A DNA stretch of 64,000 nt from Paludibacteraceae bacterium (GCA_017646805.1 JAGCLW010000014.1:23817-87816), one strand, 5' to 3'. Shown: positions 35,425 through 47,293, counted from the first letter of the stretch. Notes: a model not told the origin generated them from the letters alone. A program made the numbers and translations.

Positions 35425-36810
35425 ATGGCGAAAACAAAAACAATATACTTTTGTACCGAATGCGGCGCCGAATCGGTCAAATGGCTCGGACGCTGTCCGG
35501 CTTGCGGTGCGTGGGGAACAATCAAAGAAGAAACATTCCTTGCGAAACTAAACAAATCGTCGCAACAAAATTTTTCGCAAAACGACAAAAAAACAGCCAA
35601 ACCACAACTGCTCAACGATATTCCGCTCGAAGAAGAACCTCGTATCGACACACTTTGTGGCGAATTTAACCGCGTGTTGGGTGGCGGACTTGTTCCCGGC
35701 TCTATGACGCTCATCGGTGGCGAACCCGGAATCGGAAAATCCACGCTCGTCCTACAAATCGTCATGAACCTCAACACGCTCAAAACGCTCTACGTCTCGG
35801 GTGAAGAAAGTGCCAAACAACTCAAACTGCGTGCCGAACGACTCGCTAAGCAACCAAACACTTCGTGCTACATCGTCAGCGAAACTTCGCTCGAACAAAT
35901 CTTGTTTCACGCTCAAGAACTAAAACCCGAACTCATCATCATCGACTCCATTCAAACAATTGCGACCGAACTCATCGACTCTTCTGCCGGTACAATTTCG
36001 CAAATCAGAGAATGCTCGGCCGCTCTACTCAAATTTGCAAAACAAACCAACATTCCGATTTTACTCATCGGACACATCACCAAAGAAGGAACAATTGCCG
36101 GACCTAAAATATTGGAACACATCGTCGATACCGTGTTGCAATTTGAAGGCGATCAACACTATCTTTACCGCATTTTGCGAGCTACGAAAAACCGCTTCGG
36201 TAGCACGTCCGAATTAGGAATTTTTGAAATGCTACACGATGGTTTGCGTGAAGTATGCAATCCGTCCGAACTCCTGCTCTCCGACAATCACGAAGGGCTG
36301 AGCGGCGTCGCCATTACGGCGGCAATCGAAGGTGTAAGACCGTTTCTCATCGAAGTGCAAGCTCTCGTCAGCACGGCGGCTTACGGCACACCACAACGTT
36401 CGACAACCGGATTCGACAACCGACGACTCAACATGTTGCTCGCCGTTCTCGAAAAACGTGCCGGTTTTCGACTTGCTCAAAAAGACGTCTTCATCAACAT
36501 TGCCGGAGGTCTGAAAATCAACGATCCCGCAACCGACTTGGCTGTCATGGCCGCCGTACTTTCGTCTAACTTCGATTTGGCTATCGACTCACAAATCACC
36601 ATGGCGGGAGAAGTCGGATTGTCGGGCGAAATTCGTCCTATCAACCGAATCGAACAACGCATTGCCGAAGCCGAAAAACTCGGTTTCCGACAAATGATTA
36701 TTCCGATGGCAAACGCCAAATCGATTGATGCACGAAAACGTTCGATACAACTTTTTCCGGTAGGAAAAGTAGAAGAAGCGTTCCGCATTTTATTCAAAAA
36801 CAACGAATAA
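35425..36810 (+). CDS. radA: DNA repair protein RadA
   Basis: RadA (Sms) is a RecA-like helicase that extends recombination intermediates. The 461-aa protein has the N-terminal C4 zinc finger (C10, C13, C24, C27), Walker A GGEPGIGKST, the RadA-specific KNRFG motif in ATKNRFGSTSELG, and a C-terminal Lon-protease-like domain with AGEVGLSGEIRPI. Length is typical. The gene is visibly more GC-rich than most of the window. Confidence 0.96.
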   Translation: MAKTKTIYFCTECGAESVKWLGRCPACGAWGTIKEETFLAKLNKSSQQNFSQNDKKTAKPQLLNDIPLEEEPRIDTLCGEFNRVLGGGLVPGSMTLIGGEPGIGKSTLVLQIVMNLNTLKTLYVSGEESAKQLKLRAERLAKQPNTSCYIVSETSLEQILFHAQELKPELIIIDSIQTIATELIDSSAGTISQIRECSAALLKFAKQTNIPILLIGHITKEGTIAGPKILEHIVDTVLQFEGDQHYLYRILRATKNRFGSTSELGIFEMLHDGLREVCNPSELLLSDNHEGLSGVAITAAIEGVRPFLIEVQALVSTAAYGTPQRSTTGFDNRRLNMLLAVLEKRAGFRLAQKDVFINIAGGLKINDPATDLAVMAAVLSSNFDLAIDSQITMAGEVGLSGEIRPINRIEQRIAEAEKLGFRQMIIPMANAKSIDARKRSIQLFPVGKVEEAFRILFKNNE

Positions 36811-36830
36811 AAACACTCCCAAACAAAAAA

Positions 36831-37886
36831 ATGAGATTCAAACGCATTATACTCGTTTCGTTGTTGCTCTGTGGCAATACATACCTTATCGCAACAGAAA
36901 ACAACGACAACAAAAAAAACAAACGACAACGATTTGAATGGTTTTTCAAGGCGAGAGATTGGTACAACCAAACATTTGAAAACGTCGATTCTGCCTACGT
37001 TTACAATCCGAAATGGAAAATGAGCGTACAACTTTTGTCCGACAATTACATTGATTTTCAAAATGTTACGATCAATCAATCCGATTTTGAAAATACAGAA
37101 ATGCAAAAAAAGCAATATCACGCCGCTTTGCAATCGTCGTTGCTCTACAACTTGGGAGCTTCGTTTACGTTTCAGCCGTTCACGATTTCGTACTACTTTT
37201 CGCTAAACGACTTGTTGGGCAGAAAAAATTCCATACAAAAATATTATCTCCGATTGTCCAACTCCATGCTCATCGGGACGTTTGAATACTACAACAACAA
37301 AATAACCGAACAAAACCGACCGACAAGCTCGTTGCAATCCGACATTCCCGACAATTTGTCTATCGACAAATACACGTATCAAAGCATCAACGCAAACGCT
37401 CACTACGTGTTCAACTACAAGCAATACAATCAGTCGGCTTGCTACTCATTTTCGAGAATACAACTCAAAAGTGCGGGAAGTGCGTTGATCGGAATCGACT
37501 ATTCGTGGCAAGACATGCAAATCGACTTGGTGGCGACACAAGACAATTTGATTGGGAAAAACAATTTTGCAACGCACAGTTTTTGTATTTCGGGAGGATA
37601 TGGCTACAATGCGGTGATTCCGTTGAAAAGAAAATCCACGTTGAATCATCTTTGTTTCAACATCACGATTTTGCCTCGTGTGGGATTGCGAAGAGCATTT
37701 TTCGACCACCAACCGCAATATCAATTTGCATTCAATCCGGCGGCAAAAATCGGAATGGCATACAACTACAAGCGATTTTTTTGCGGAATACAAGCCAACC
37801 ACAACGGGCAACTGAATTTTCATAATCGGACGATGTATTCGTCTATCATTCTAAATTTCAAAGCAAACATCGGAGTGCGATTTTGA
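36831..37886 (+). CDS. DUF4421 outer-membrane-type protein
   Basis: A 351-aa secreted protein with a signal peptide (about 1-21), then a segment DSAYVYNPKWKMSVQL that fits the DUF4421 family of Bacteroidota. Alternating amphipathic strands rich in Tyr and Phe and the final ILNFKANIGVRF suggest a beta-barrel in the outer membrane. Function unknown. It begins 20 nt after radA and ends in a terminator. Confidence 0.78.
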   Translation: MRFKRIILVSLLLCGNTYLIATENNDNKKNKRQRFEWFFKARDWYNQTFENVDSAYVYNPKWKMSVQLLSDNYIDFQNVTINQSDFENTEMQKKQYHAALQSSLLYNLGASFTFQPFTISYYFSLNDLLGRKNSIQKYYLRLSNSMLIGTFEYYNNKITEQNRPTSSLQSDIPDNLSIDKYTYQSINANAHYVFNYKQYNQSACYSFSRIQLKSAGSALIGIDYSWQDMQIDLVATQDNLIGKNNFATHSFCISGGYGYNAVIPLKRKSTLNHLCFNITILPRVGLRRAFFDHQPQYQFAFNPAAKIGMAYNYKRFFCGIQANHNGQLNFHNRTMYSSIILNFKANIGVRF

Positions 37887-37902
37887 AAAAAGGAGAAAAA
37901 AA

Positions 37903-37938
37903 AAAGAGATGTCGAAAATTTCGACATCTCTTTTTTTT
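37903..37938. terminator. Terminator between DUF4421 and the converging secreted-protein gene
   Basis: Stem AAAGAGATGTCGA (37903-37915) / TCGACATCTCTTT (37921-37933), with A-run and T-run on the two sides, so it can act in both directions. Confidence 0.88.
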
Positions 37939-37959
37939 ATGTTAACAAAAATCGTGAGA

Positions 37960-38613
37960 TTATTTGTTGAATTTTTTAGAACCATCTGTTCCGAAAACGA
38001 ATCCTTCAGCATCTGCTGCTACTTCTTGTCCGTTTACGTTGAAGAATTTAACTTCTTCTGCGTCTGCTGATGCATTTTCTACTGCTGTTGCAGCACCTAC
38101 AATGATAGCAGAAAATTTAGGTTTGTTTCCTACTGTTGTGATAACAATAGAAGAACCTGTAGCTGTCAAAGTGTGAGTTACACCAGTAGAAGTTGTAAGA
38201 TCAGCACCAGCAATTTCGTCAAGGGTACCATCTTCACTCAAAGTAATAGTTACTACGTCACCTGCAGTTGTAGGAATAGTAATAATTCTTTCCTTACCGT
38301 TTGGTTGGATGTATCTACCATAAGTTTTAAATGCTGTTGTACCAGCGGCAGAGTTAGTATAAGAGAATTTAATACCTCCAATATAACATGAACCTTCCAC
38401 TGATGCTGTAGTTACATTAATGCTATATTTCCCTGCCAATTTTCCTTCTGCAGGAGCTGTTGTTTCAACAATGTCCATACCGTCAAGATTCGTAACTGTA
38501 GATGTTATCGCTGCATCATAAATTTCTGGATTTGGGGCAGTAAAATCAAATCCAATAGCGTTAACTGCTACAGACATCGCAAGAGTAGCGATTGCTAAAA
38601 ATACTTTTTTCAT
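37960..38613 (-). CDS. Secreted Thr/Ala-rich protein with sorting-signal-like tail
   Basis: A 217-aa protein with a Sec signal peptide (MKKVFLAIATLAMSVAVNA, about 19 residues). The mature part is all-beta in appearance, rich in Thr, Ala and Ile. The last ~35 residues (VENASADAEEVKFFNVNGQEV...GFVFG) resemble a C-terminal sorting or short beta-sandwich segment of Bacteroidales secreted proteins, degenerate but recognisable by its NVNGQ turn. I do not know the function. It has its own promoter 100 nt upstream, leaving a ~90-nt A/T-rich leader. Confidence 0.72.
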   Translation of the reverse strand: MKKVFLAIATLAMSVAVNAIGFDFTAPNPEIYDAAITSTVTNLDGMDIVETTAPAEGKLAGKYSINVTTASVEGSCYIGGIKFSYTNSAAGTTAFKTYGRYIQPNGKERIITIPTTAGDVVTITLSEDGTLDEIAGADLTTSTGVTHTLTATGSSIVITTVGNKPKFSAIIVGAATAVENASADAEEVKFFNVNGQEVAADAEGFVFGTDGSKKFNK

Positions 38614-38712
38614 AATAAGTAAAATTTATAAAGTTAAAAAATTAAAAATAAAAAAAATTCACATTAAGATTAAGAAAGAAAAAAGACGATTTCGTCCTCA
38701 TTTTTCCACGTG

Positions 38713-38720
38713 CAAATATA
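38713..38720 (-). promoter_or_regulatory. Bacteroidota promoter for the 37960-38613 gene
   Basis: The minus strand reads TATATTTG at -7 and TTTG (38740-38743) at -33, with a 19-bp spacer; this is one of the best promoter matches in the window. Confidence 0.75.
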
Positions 38721-38761
38721 AAAGAGTTTTCTTGAAAAACAAAAAAAAATGTTAAAAATTT

Positions 38762-40132
38762 TTAATAAAAAAGCTTATTTTTTTGTTTTAGTCGTTGCTC
38801 CACCCAACGATAGATTTTTTGCTCTGTTTCTTCGTCGTGATTTTCGTCGTTCCACTCCACAGCGATCGACGGACGTTGCACTTCTTTTCCGGTCGTGGCA
38901 TCTACTTCGCTCAATTGCCCTACGGAGAGCGATTTCAGGTTGGGAAAGAGGATTTTGAGTTCGCTCGTCATTTGAGCCACCGACACTTTGTTTTCGTCCA
39001 AAGCCTTGTTGAGTTGTTGTTGTAGCGATTGTATTTCTTCGTCTTTTTTTGCCAATTGTCGGTCTTTGTCTTCAAAAAAATGCTTCATGGCACCGGCTTG
39101 CAACAGCGAAAAATCTTGCGACAAACCGTCGTTGGTCTGCACGATGTGTAGTTTTGCATCGGACAAATCGCAATCATTTTGGTATTCGGCGAGCAGTTTT
39201 ATTTGCTCGTCGGAGAGTTTTTTGCCGACAAAAGTAAGTTCTATTTCTTTGTCGTCGCTACTACGATAGATACGTTTTGAGTCGATCACTTTGGTGTCGG
39301 CAAAGACTTCGCTTTCGTCGATGGTTTCCAAAAAATGAATGACCGACGAATTGAACGAAGTTGTGCGAATCACTCGTATTGCGGTGAAACAACTCGGCAC
39401 CATGGCAACGATGGTGAGAATGGCAATGCCACGACGGACGTTTAGCTCTTTTTTTGCATCGCGATATGTTTTTTTCTTAAACGACAAAAAACGTGTCACG
39501 ACGTAAGTCGCCAAAGCAATGAAAAACGAGTTGATGAAAAAGAGATAAAACGCACCGAAAAAGTAGTTGAATTGAGCGGAAGCGAGTCCGTATCCGGCGG
39601 TGCAAAGCGGAGGCATGAGAGCCGTAGCGATGGCGACACCGGAGACGACGGTGATTTTTTCTTGTCGTCGTGATCCGGCGACGATACCCGCCAAACCACC
39701 GACAAAAGCGATGATGACGTCGTAGATGGTTGGTTCGGTGCGAGCGAGCAATTCGCTTTGAGCGTCGCTCAACGGAGAGATGAAGAAATAAAACGTTGAA
39801 GCGATCAAAGAGATCAACACCATGACGAGCAGATTTTTTAACGACTTGAACAGGAGTTCGTTGTCGTTGATACTGATTGCCAAGCCGACGCCCATGATGG
39901 GCGACATCAGTGGCGAAATGAGCATGGCACCGATGATGACGGCGGTGGAATTGACATTAAGCCCAACGGAAGCGATAATGATGGCGAAGAAGAGAATCCA
40001 GACGTTGATTCCACGAAATTCAACCGCTTGCGAAATGTTGTTGATTGTAGCTTCTTCGTCGGTGTCGGACTGAATGGTCGCAATTTTGCGAGCAAAAAGA
40101 TAGAAACGTTTGAGATATTGGGTTATTGACAT
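38762..40132 (-). CDS. DUF389 membrane protein
   Basis: I set the start at the ATG at 40130-40132 (MSITQYLKRFYLF), giving 456 aa; the longer frame from 40177 adds a Lys/Thr-rich stretch that overlaps the M48 gene end. Six or so transmembrane helices carry the DUF389 hallmark (INVWILFFAIIIASVGLN, ISPLMSPIMGVGLAI, GSRRQEKITVVSGVAIATALMPPLCTAGYG). A periplasmic or cytoplasmic tail of ~200 residues contains a coiled coil (KDRQLAKKDEEIQSLQQQL). Function of the family is unknown. It is 28 nt after the M48 gene. Confidence 0.88.
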   Translation of the reverse strand: MSITQYLKRFYLFARKIATIQSDTDEEATINNISQAVEFRGINVWILFFAIIIASVGLNVNSTAVIIGAMLISPLMSPIMGVGLAISINDNELLFKSLKNLLVMVLISLIASTFYFFISPLSDAQSELLARTEPTIYDVIIAFVGGLAGIVAGSRRQEKITVVSGVAIATALMPPLCTAGYGLASAQFNYFFGAFYLFFINSFFIALATYVVTRFLSFKKKTYRDAKKELNVRRGIAILTIVAMVPSCFTAIRVIRTTSFNSSVIHFLETIDESEVFADTKVIDSKRIYRSSDDKEIELTFVGKKLSDEQIKLLAEYQNDCDLSDAKLHIVQTNDGLSQDFSLLQAGAMKHFFEDKDRQLAKKDEEIQSLQQQLNKALDENKVSVAQMTSELKILFPNLKSLSVGQLSEVDATTGKEVQRPSIAVEWNDENHDEETEQKIYRWVEQRLKQKNKLFY

Positions 40133-40160
40133 AAAGCGTTTTTTTTTAGTTTTGTTTTGT

Positions 40161-41393
40161 TTAGTTTTTAATCGCACGAATGCGTTGCAAAAGCGTCGGG
40201 TGCGAATAGTAGAAGAAAACGTAAGCCGGGTGCGGTTGCAAATTGCTGAGTGCTTTTGCCGAGATTTTTTTCAAGGCAGAAATCAGTTCGTCGCCCAAGC
40301 CATGCTCTTTGGCAAAACGATCGGCTTGGTATTCAAAACGCCGAGAAATGATATTGATTATCACACCGATAAAGACCGAAACAGGCGTAAAAAGCAACCC
40401 GAAGACGAGCATGTTGACGTGAAACGAAGCTTCGTTCATTCCGAGAGCTTGAGCCAAAGCGTCGTTGTCGAGCACTTGTCCGAGTAGCGAAAGCATGATG
40501 AGCGAGTTGAGCAACGAAAGCAAGAGGAAACAGAACGTGTGTTTGTGTTTGTAGTGTCCGACTTCGTGAGCCAAGACGGCGACGATTTCGTCGGTTGTCA
40601 GTTCGTTGATGAGCGTGTCGTACAAGACGATTCGTTTTTTCGCACCCAAACCGGAAAAATAAGCGTTGGCTTTTGTCGAACGTTTTGAACCGTCCATGAC
40701 GAAAATGTTGTCGAGTTGAAAACCGGCTTCTTTCCCGAATTTTTCGATGGCATCACGCAATTCGCCTTCTTCGAGCGGTGTGAGTTTGTTGAAAATCGGC
40801 ACGATGAGTTGGGCGTAAAACATGTTCATGAAAATGCTAAAAGCGGCCATGATGATCCACGCATAAAACCAAAATCCCGAACCCACCGAGAAATAGATCC
40901 ATTCGATGAGAGCGAGAATCAAACCGCCGACAATTGCCATCAAAACAAGACCTTTGAATTTGTCGGCAAAAAACGTTTTGAGCGTCATTTTGTTGAAACC
41001 AAATCGTTCTTCGATGACAAAATGACCGTACCAATCAAACGGCGTAGAAATCAAATCGTTGGCGAGAAAAAGCACACCGAAAAAGATGAGCGAAACAAGA
41101 ATCGGATTTGCGGCAACCGAATCTGCCCATTGTCCTACAATAGCAAAACCACCGAAAAGAATCATTGCCAAAATCAGAAGAAATGAGAACGCACCCGAAA
41201 CGTGAGCAAATTGTTTGTTTGCACGCAAATACATTTGTTGTCGGGCATATTCGTTTTTGTCGTACACATCAGAAAGTTCTTCGGGCAATTCTGTTTTAGC
41301 ATATTTTGCATTGAGAAAAGACAGCGTGTGTTCGACTAAAAAGTCGAGCAACAAAATGGCAATAATCACAAAAGTAAGTGTTGTGTAATTCAT
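40161..41393 (-). CDS. M48-family (Ste24-like) membrane metalloprotease
   Basis: A 410-aa zinc protease with the HEVGH motif in VLAHEVGHYKHKH and a downstream Glu in the RRFEYQADRFA helix as third ligand. Several transmembrane helices surround the site, as in CAAX prenyl protease 1/Ste24; the N-terminal PFDWYGHFVIEERFGFNKMTLKTF region is also typical. In bacteria such enzymes are thought to act in membrane protein quality control; no prenylated substrates are expected. It lies 27 nt after the tenI-like gene. Confidence 0.92.
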   Translation of the reverse strand: MNYTTLTFVIIAILLLDFLVEHTLSFLNAKYAKTELPEELSDVYDKNEYARQQMYLRANKQFAHVSGAFSFLLILAMILFGGFAIVGQWADSVAANPILVSLIFFGVLFLANDLISTPFDWYGHFVIEERFGFNKMTLKTFFADKFKGLVLMAIVGGLILALIEWIYFSVGSGFWFYAWIIMAAFSIFMNMFYAQLIVPIFNKLTPLEEGELRDAIEKFGKEAGFQLDNIFVMDGSKRSTKANAYFSGLGAKKRIVLYDTLINELTTDEIVAVLAHEVGHYKHKHTFCFLLLSLLNSLIMLSLLGQVLDNDALAQALGMNEASFHVNMLVFGLLFTPVSVFIGVIINIISRRFEYQADRFAKEHGLGDELISALKKISAKALSNLQPHPAYVFFYYSHPTLLQRIRAIKN

Positions 41394-41420
41394 AGAAAAA
41401 AATTAAAAGAAAATAAAACA

Positions 41421-41954
41421 TCAAGTTTTTGACCAAATTTCTCCCATCAAAACCATTCCGCCAAAACCACATTGTTTCAGCACATTTTGATGCGAAAAAC
41501 GCACTCCTCCGAGAGCAAAAACTTTTTCATCGATCATCGGCGAACGTTGCAATTGCTCAAGCGAAAAAGCACTTTTATAGTTTGTTTTTGAAATACTATC
41601 AAAAATAGGACTTAAAAAGCAATAATCTACGGACGATTTGCACCGTTTCAGTTCGTTCAGCGAATGGCACGATTGCGACACTCGCCCACTCCAATCGTTT
41701 GGCAAAACGGGATTTCTGGCATTCAAATGCAAACCGCCAATTTGCGAAAATTGTTTGACCAACTCAAAATGATCGTGCAAAGCCAAACGATGATGATAGC
41801 GAGTTGGTATTTTGATCAACAAATCATGCAATTCGTCTTGGGTTGCGTTGGGTTTGCGAATATGCACAAAGGTCACGTTTTTCTCCAACAATTGCACGAT
41901 TTGAGCGGCTTCATCGGCAATAAAATCGGGTGATGTGATGACGAGAATTTTCAT
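41421..41954 (-). CDS. Thiamine phosphate synthase-like protein (TenI/ThiE paralogue)
   Basis: A 177-aa TIM-barrel protein of the ThiE/TenI family, shorter than the thiE product in the same operon. Visible pieces: VTFVHIRKPNA (beta2), HDHFELVKQFSQIGGLHLNAR, FLSPIFDSISKTNY and FALGGVRFSHQNVLKQCGFGGMVLMGEIW. Compared with ThiE it lacks clear pyrimidine-pocket residues, so a TenI-like role (thiazole tautomerase) is as likely as synthase activity. It overlaps thiF by 4 nt and is last in the thiamine operon. Confidence 0.83.
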   Translation of the reverse strand: MKILVITSPDFIADEAAQIVQLLEKNVTFVHIRKPNATQDELHDLLIKIPTRYHHRLALHDHFELVKQFSQIGGLHLNARNPVLPNDWSGRVSQSCHSLNELKRCKSSVDYCFLSPIFDSISKTNYKSAFSLEQLQRSPMIDEKVFALGGVRFSHQNVLKQCGFGGMVLMGEIWSKT

Positions 41955-42640
41955 AAATTCATGATAAAAACGGAATAATCACGCAAATCGATCGTCAACA
42001 ATTTGTCGGTAAGCGATTCGCCGTAACCACAAATCAATTTTAACACTTCATTCGCTTGAATGCTTCCGACGACGGCAGGCGTTACGCCAATCACGGGCGA
42101 AGCGTTTTTGGTTGTTTCGCTTAGTGGTTTTTCGTCCGGAAACAACGTGCGATAACTCACCGCCGTTTGATGCAAAAACACCGCCACTTGACCATCCAAA
42201 CTGCCAATCGAACCGTAAATCATCGGTTTGCGAAGCGATTTGCAAGTGTCGGAAATCAAAAATCGTGTAGCAAAATTGTCGCACGCATCGACCACAATAT
42301 CATATTGTTTGATAATTTGTTCGGCATTTTCTTTCGTCAAAAAATCATCGTGCGTTTGTATCGTAATGTTGGAATTGAGCGACGCAAGTCGTTGTTTGGC
42401 ACAAAGCACTTTGCGTTGTCCTATTTGCGTTTCATCGTACAAAATTTGTCGTTGCAAGTTTGTTTCCGAAACGCAATCATCATCAATCAAACCGATCGTA
42501 CCCACTCCGGCGGCGGCAAGATACAACGCAACAGGCGAACCCAAACCGCCAACACCAACGATAAGCACACGAGCAGAGACAATTTTTTGTTGTCCCTCCT
42601 CGCCTATTTCAGGCATTGCTATTTGACGATCGTAACGCAT
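41951..42640 (-). CDS. thiF: ThiS adenylyltransferase ThiF
   Basis: Adenylates the C-terminal Gly of ThiS so that sulfur can be added for thiazole synthesis. The 229-aa protein has the nucleotide-binding motif GVGGLGSPVALYLAAAGVG (about residues 30-48) and DDDCVSETNLQRQ, and VVDACDNFATRFL. The zinc-binding CxxC pairs of many ThiF/MoeB proteins are missing: the first site reads SYRTLFPDE. It is 14 nt after thiH and overlaps the tenI-like gene by 4 nt. Confidence 0.88.
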   Translation of the reverse strand: MRYDRQIAMPEIGEEGQQKIVSARVLIVGVGGLGSPVALYLAAAGVGTIGLIDDDCVSETNLQRQILYDETQIGQRKVLCAKQRLASLNSNITIQTHDDFLTKENAEQIIKQYDIVVDACDNFATRFLISDTCKSLRKPMIYGSIGSLDGQVAVFLHQTAVSYRTLFPDEKPLSETTKNASPVIGVTPAVVGSIQANEVLKLICGYGESLTDKLLTIDLRDYSVFIMNL

Positions 42641-42654
42641 CGATTATCTTTTTT

Positions 42655-43767
42655 TTAGTTAAAAATATCGTCCCAATCTTTCCAAACGGGTTCACGACCC
42701 AATTTTTTCAAAGCGGCTTCTACTTCGGTTGCCGTCCGCTCATCACTCACGTGAAATTGCTCCAACGTTTGCGGATAAGAAAAATAGCCACCGGGTTCGG
42801 TTTTGCTTTCGGCACTCATCGTCGTTACACCGAGCGTTGCCATATTGTCACGAATATAAGCGGGTTCTCGTGTAGAGAAACTAATATCCACATCGTGGTC
42901 AAAGATACGATAAGCAAACGTAAGTTGAGCCAACTCTTTGTCCGTCATAATCACATTTGGTTGAAAACCATCATTTTCACTTGGACGCATACGAGGGAAA
43001 TTGACGCTGTATTTTGTTTGCCAATAATTTTTTTGCAAATATCGCAAATGATACGCCATCATCGTGACATCGGTACGCCAATCTTCCAAACCAATCAACA
43101 CGCCCATTCCGATTGAATGCACACCGGCTTGTCCCATACGATCAAATCCATTGACCCGCCAATCAAATTTGGATTTCATTCCTCTCGGATGATAAATATT
43201 GTAATTTTTTTTGTTGTACGTTTCTTGAAAACAAATTACTCCGTTCATACCTTGATCGGCAATGTATTTATATCCTTCCACCGAAAGAGGCATGACTTCG
43301 ATTTTGATATTTGAAAAATATTTGCGAGCGATTTCAACCGCACGGGCGATGTATTTTTCGCCTGCCACAGCGGGATTTTCTCCCGTTACGAGCAAAATAT
43401 TTTCAAAAGGACCTAATTTTTTGATGGCTTTATATTCATTTTCGATTTCTTCTTCGGTGAGAATCGTTCGTGGCATCGGATTGCTAATGTGAAAACCGCA
43501 ATAAACGCACGAGTTGGTACAAGAATTTGTAATATAAAGCGGAATAAACATGGAGATTGTTTTTCCAAAACGCTCCATCGTGTATTTTTGACTCAATTGA
43601 GCCATCACTTCGAGATAAGGTTCGGCGGCAGGCGAAATAAGTGCCATAAAATCGTCAACCGAAAGTCTTTCTTTGGATAACGCTCTGCGTACGTCATTAT
43701 CCGTTTTGTTCATTATTTTTTGGGTTGTTTCGTCCCAAGAAATTTTTTCTAATTCGTCTGAAAACAT
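42655..43767 (-). CDS. thiH: 2-iminoacetate synthase ThiH
   Basis: Radical-SAM enzyme that cleaves tyrosine to dehydroglycine and p-cresol, supplying the glycine part of the thiazole under anaerobic conditions. The 370-aa protein carries CX3CX2C at C83, C87, C90, then YCGFHISNPM and the C-terminal segment with SFSTREPAYIRDNM and AESKTEPGGY. The use of ThiH rather than the oxygen-dependent glycine oxidase ThiO fits an anaerobe. It is 6 nt after thiC. Confidence 0.95.
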   Translation of the reverse strand: MFSDELEKISWDETTQKIMNKTDNDVRRALSKERLSVDDFMALISPAAEPYLEVMAQLSQKYTMERFGKTISMFIPLYITNSCTNSCVYCGFHISNPMPRTILTEEEIENEYKAIKKLGPFENILLVTGENPAVAGEKYIARAVEIARKYFSNIKIEVMPLSVEGYKYIADQGMNGVICFQETYNKKNYNIYHPRGMKSKFDWRVNGFDRMGQAGVHSIGMGVLIGLEDWRTDVTMMAYHLRYLQKNYWQTKYSVNFPRMRPSENDGFQPNVIMTDKELAQLTFAYRIFDHDVDISFSTREPAYIRDNMATLGVTTMSAESKTEPGGYFSYPQTLEQFHVSDERTATEVEAALKKLGREPVWKDWDDIFN

Positions 43768-43773
43768 TTTTTT

Positions 43774-46246
<2,473 letters not shown>

Positions 46247-46259
<13 letters not shown>

Positions 46260-46891
46260 TGAGATATTATTTTTTTTGTTTGTTCTATAGGATTTTCAGC
46301 ATTAAGAATTGTTCCGGAAATAGCAATACTATCCATTCCCGTATTAAGAATTTCAGCAATGTGATTCGTTTCAATTCCTCCAATCGCAGTGAGAGGAAGC
46401 GATAATCCTCGTTGCCAACATTCTTTGACGATGCGTTGATAACCTTCGAGACCTAATACTGTATTTAGATTTTCCTTTGTAGTTGTAAATCGAAACGGAC
46501 CAACTCCGGCGTAATCTGCACCATCACAATAAGCATCTTCAATTTCATCAACATCGTGACATGTTGCTCCAATGATGAACCCTTCGCCCAAAAAACTTCG
46601 TGCGTCATAAATCGACATGTCATTTTTGCCAAGATGCACTCCATCTGCTTTCACACGACTACAAATATCAACGTGATCATCAATCAAAAAAATAGCGTTT
46701 TTTTCTTTGCATTTTTGTTTTAAATGACGAGCAACGGACAAGATTTCATCGCGAGAACTTTTTTTCATTCGCAACTGAATCCAACGACAGCCTCCTTCGA
46801 GAGCCATTTCAGCCCCTTCTATATAGGAAAAACGTTCGTTGCAATGTGTGATGTATTGCAACCGAAATTGATTTGTTTCTACTTTTAACAC
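46247..46891 (-). CDS. thiE: Thiamine phosphate synthase ThiE
   Basis: Couples HMP-PP and thiazole phosphate to thiamine phosphate. I place the start at GTG 46889-46891 (214 aa). On this strand a GGAGGG sits 8 nt before it, inside the Gly-Gly codons and stop of thiS; an alternative TTG at 46909 would overlap thiS. Core motifs: [53 protein letters not shown] and [17 protein letters not shown]. The second ThiE/TenI-like gene at the end of the operon makes this the more likely true synthase. Confidence 0.93.
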
Positions 46892-46896
46892 AATAG

Positions 46897-47097
46897 TTAC
46901 CCTCCACAAGCTGCTTTAACCACAACGATAGAATCATCTTCTTGGAGCAACGTTGTTGACCATTCTGCACGAGGCACCATTTTATTATTGCGTGCAATTG
47001 CCACTCCAAACGAAGGTAAATTCATTTGTTTTACGATAGTTTCGATAGTTGCATTATTTTCTACCGAAATTTTTTCATTATTCACTTTTATCGTCAT
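46897..47097 (-). CDS. thiS: Sulfur carrier protein ThiS
   Basis: A 66-aa ubiquitin-fold carrier that ends in the required Gly-Gly (AACGG). ThiF adenylates this C-terminus, sulfur is added, and ThiG uses the thiocarboxylate. First gene after the TPP riboswitch. The last codons GGA GGG TAA also serve as the ribosome-binding site of thiE, tying the two genes together. Confidence 0.95.
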   Translation of the reverse strand: MTIKVNNEKISVENNATIETIVKQMNLPSFGVAIARNNKMVPRAEWSTTLLQEDDSIVVVKAACGG

Positions 47098-47204
47098 AAA
47101 AATATTTTTAATTTTTATAAAAACAATCCGTCATTATTTTTATAAAAAGACAAAAAAAAAGAAAAGGGAATTTTTTAGAAAAAGGAGAGAATTATAGCAC
47201 AATC

Positions 47205-47283
47205 TTTATTCCTACGGCAGCATTACCTGCATCAGTTTTTTCGGGTATAATCTCAGCCTTAAAAAAAGCACCCCACGTTGTTT
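47205..47283 (-). promoter_or_regulatory. TPP riboswitch (THI element)
   Basis: On the minus strand the conserved THI-box pieces appear in order: GTGGGGTGC, then GGCTGAGATTATACCC, then CTGATGCAGGTAATGCTGCCGTAGGAA-type sequence (only key parts given). These form the P1-P5 aptamer that binds thiamine pyrophosphate, here about 110 nt upstream of thiS. A T-rich tract with two copies of TTTTTATAAAAA lies between aptamer and thiS and may form the expression platform, but no clear terminator hairpin was found. Binding of TPP should lower expression of the thi operon. Confidence 0.93.
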
Positions 47284-47293
47284 GTTTACGCAA

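Noticed and set aside
38740..38761. A terminator after the DUF389 gene
   Set aside because: There is only a short A/T palindrome (TTAAAAATTTTTAA) with no GC in the stem, too weak to list as a feature.
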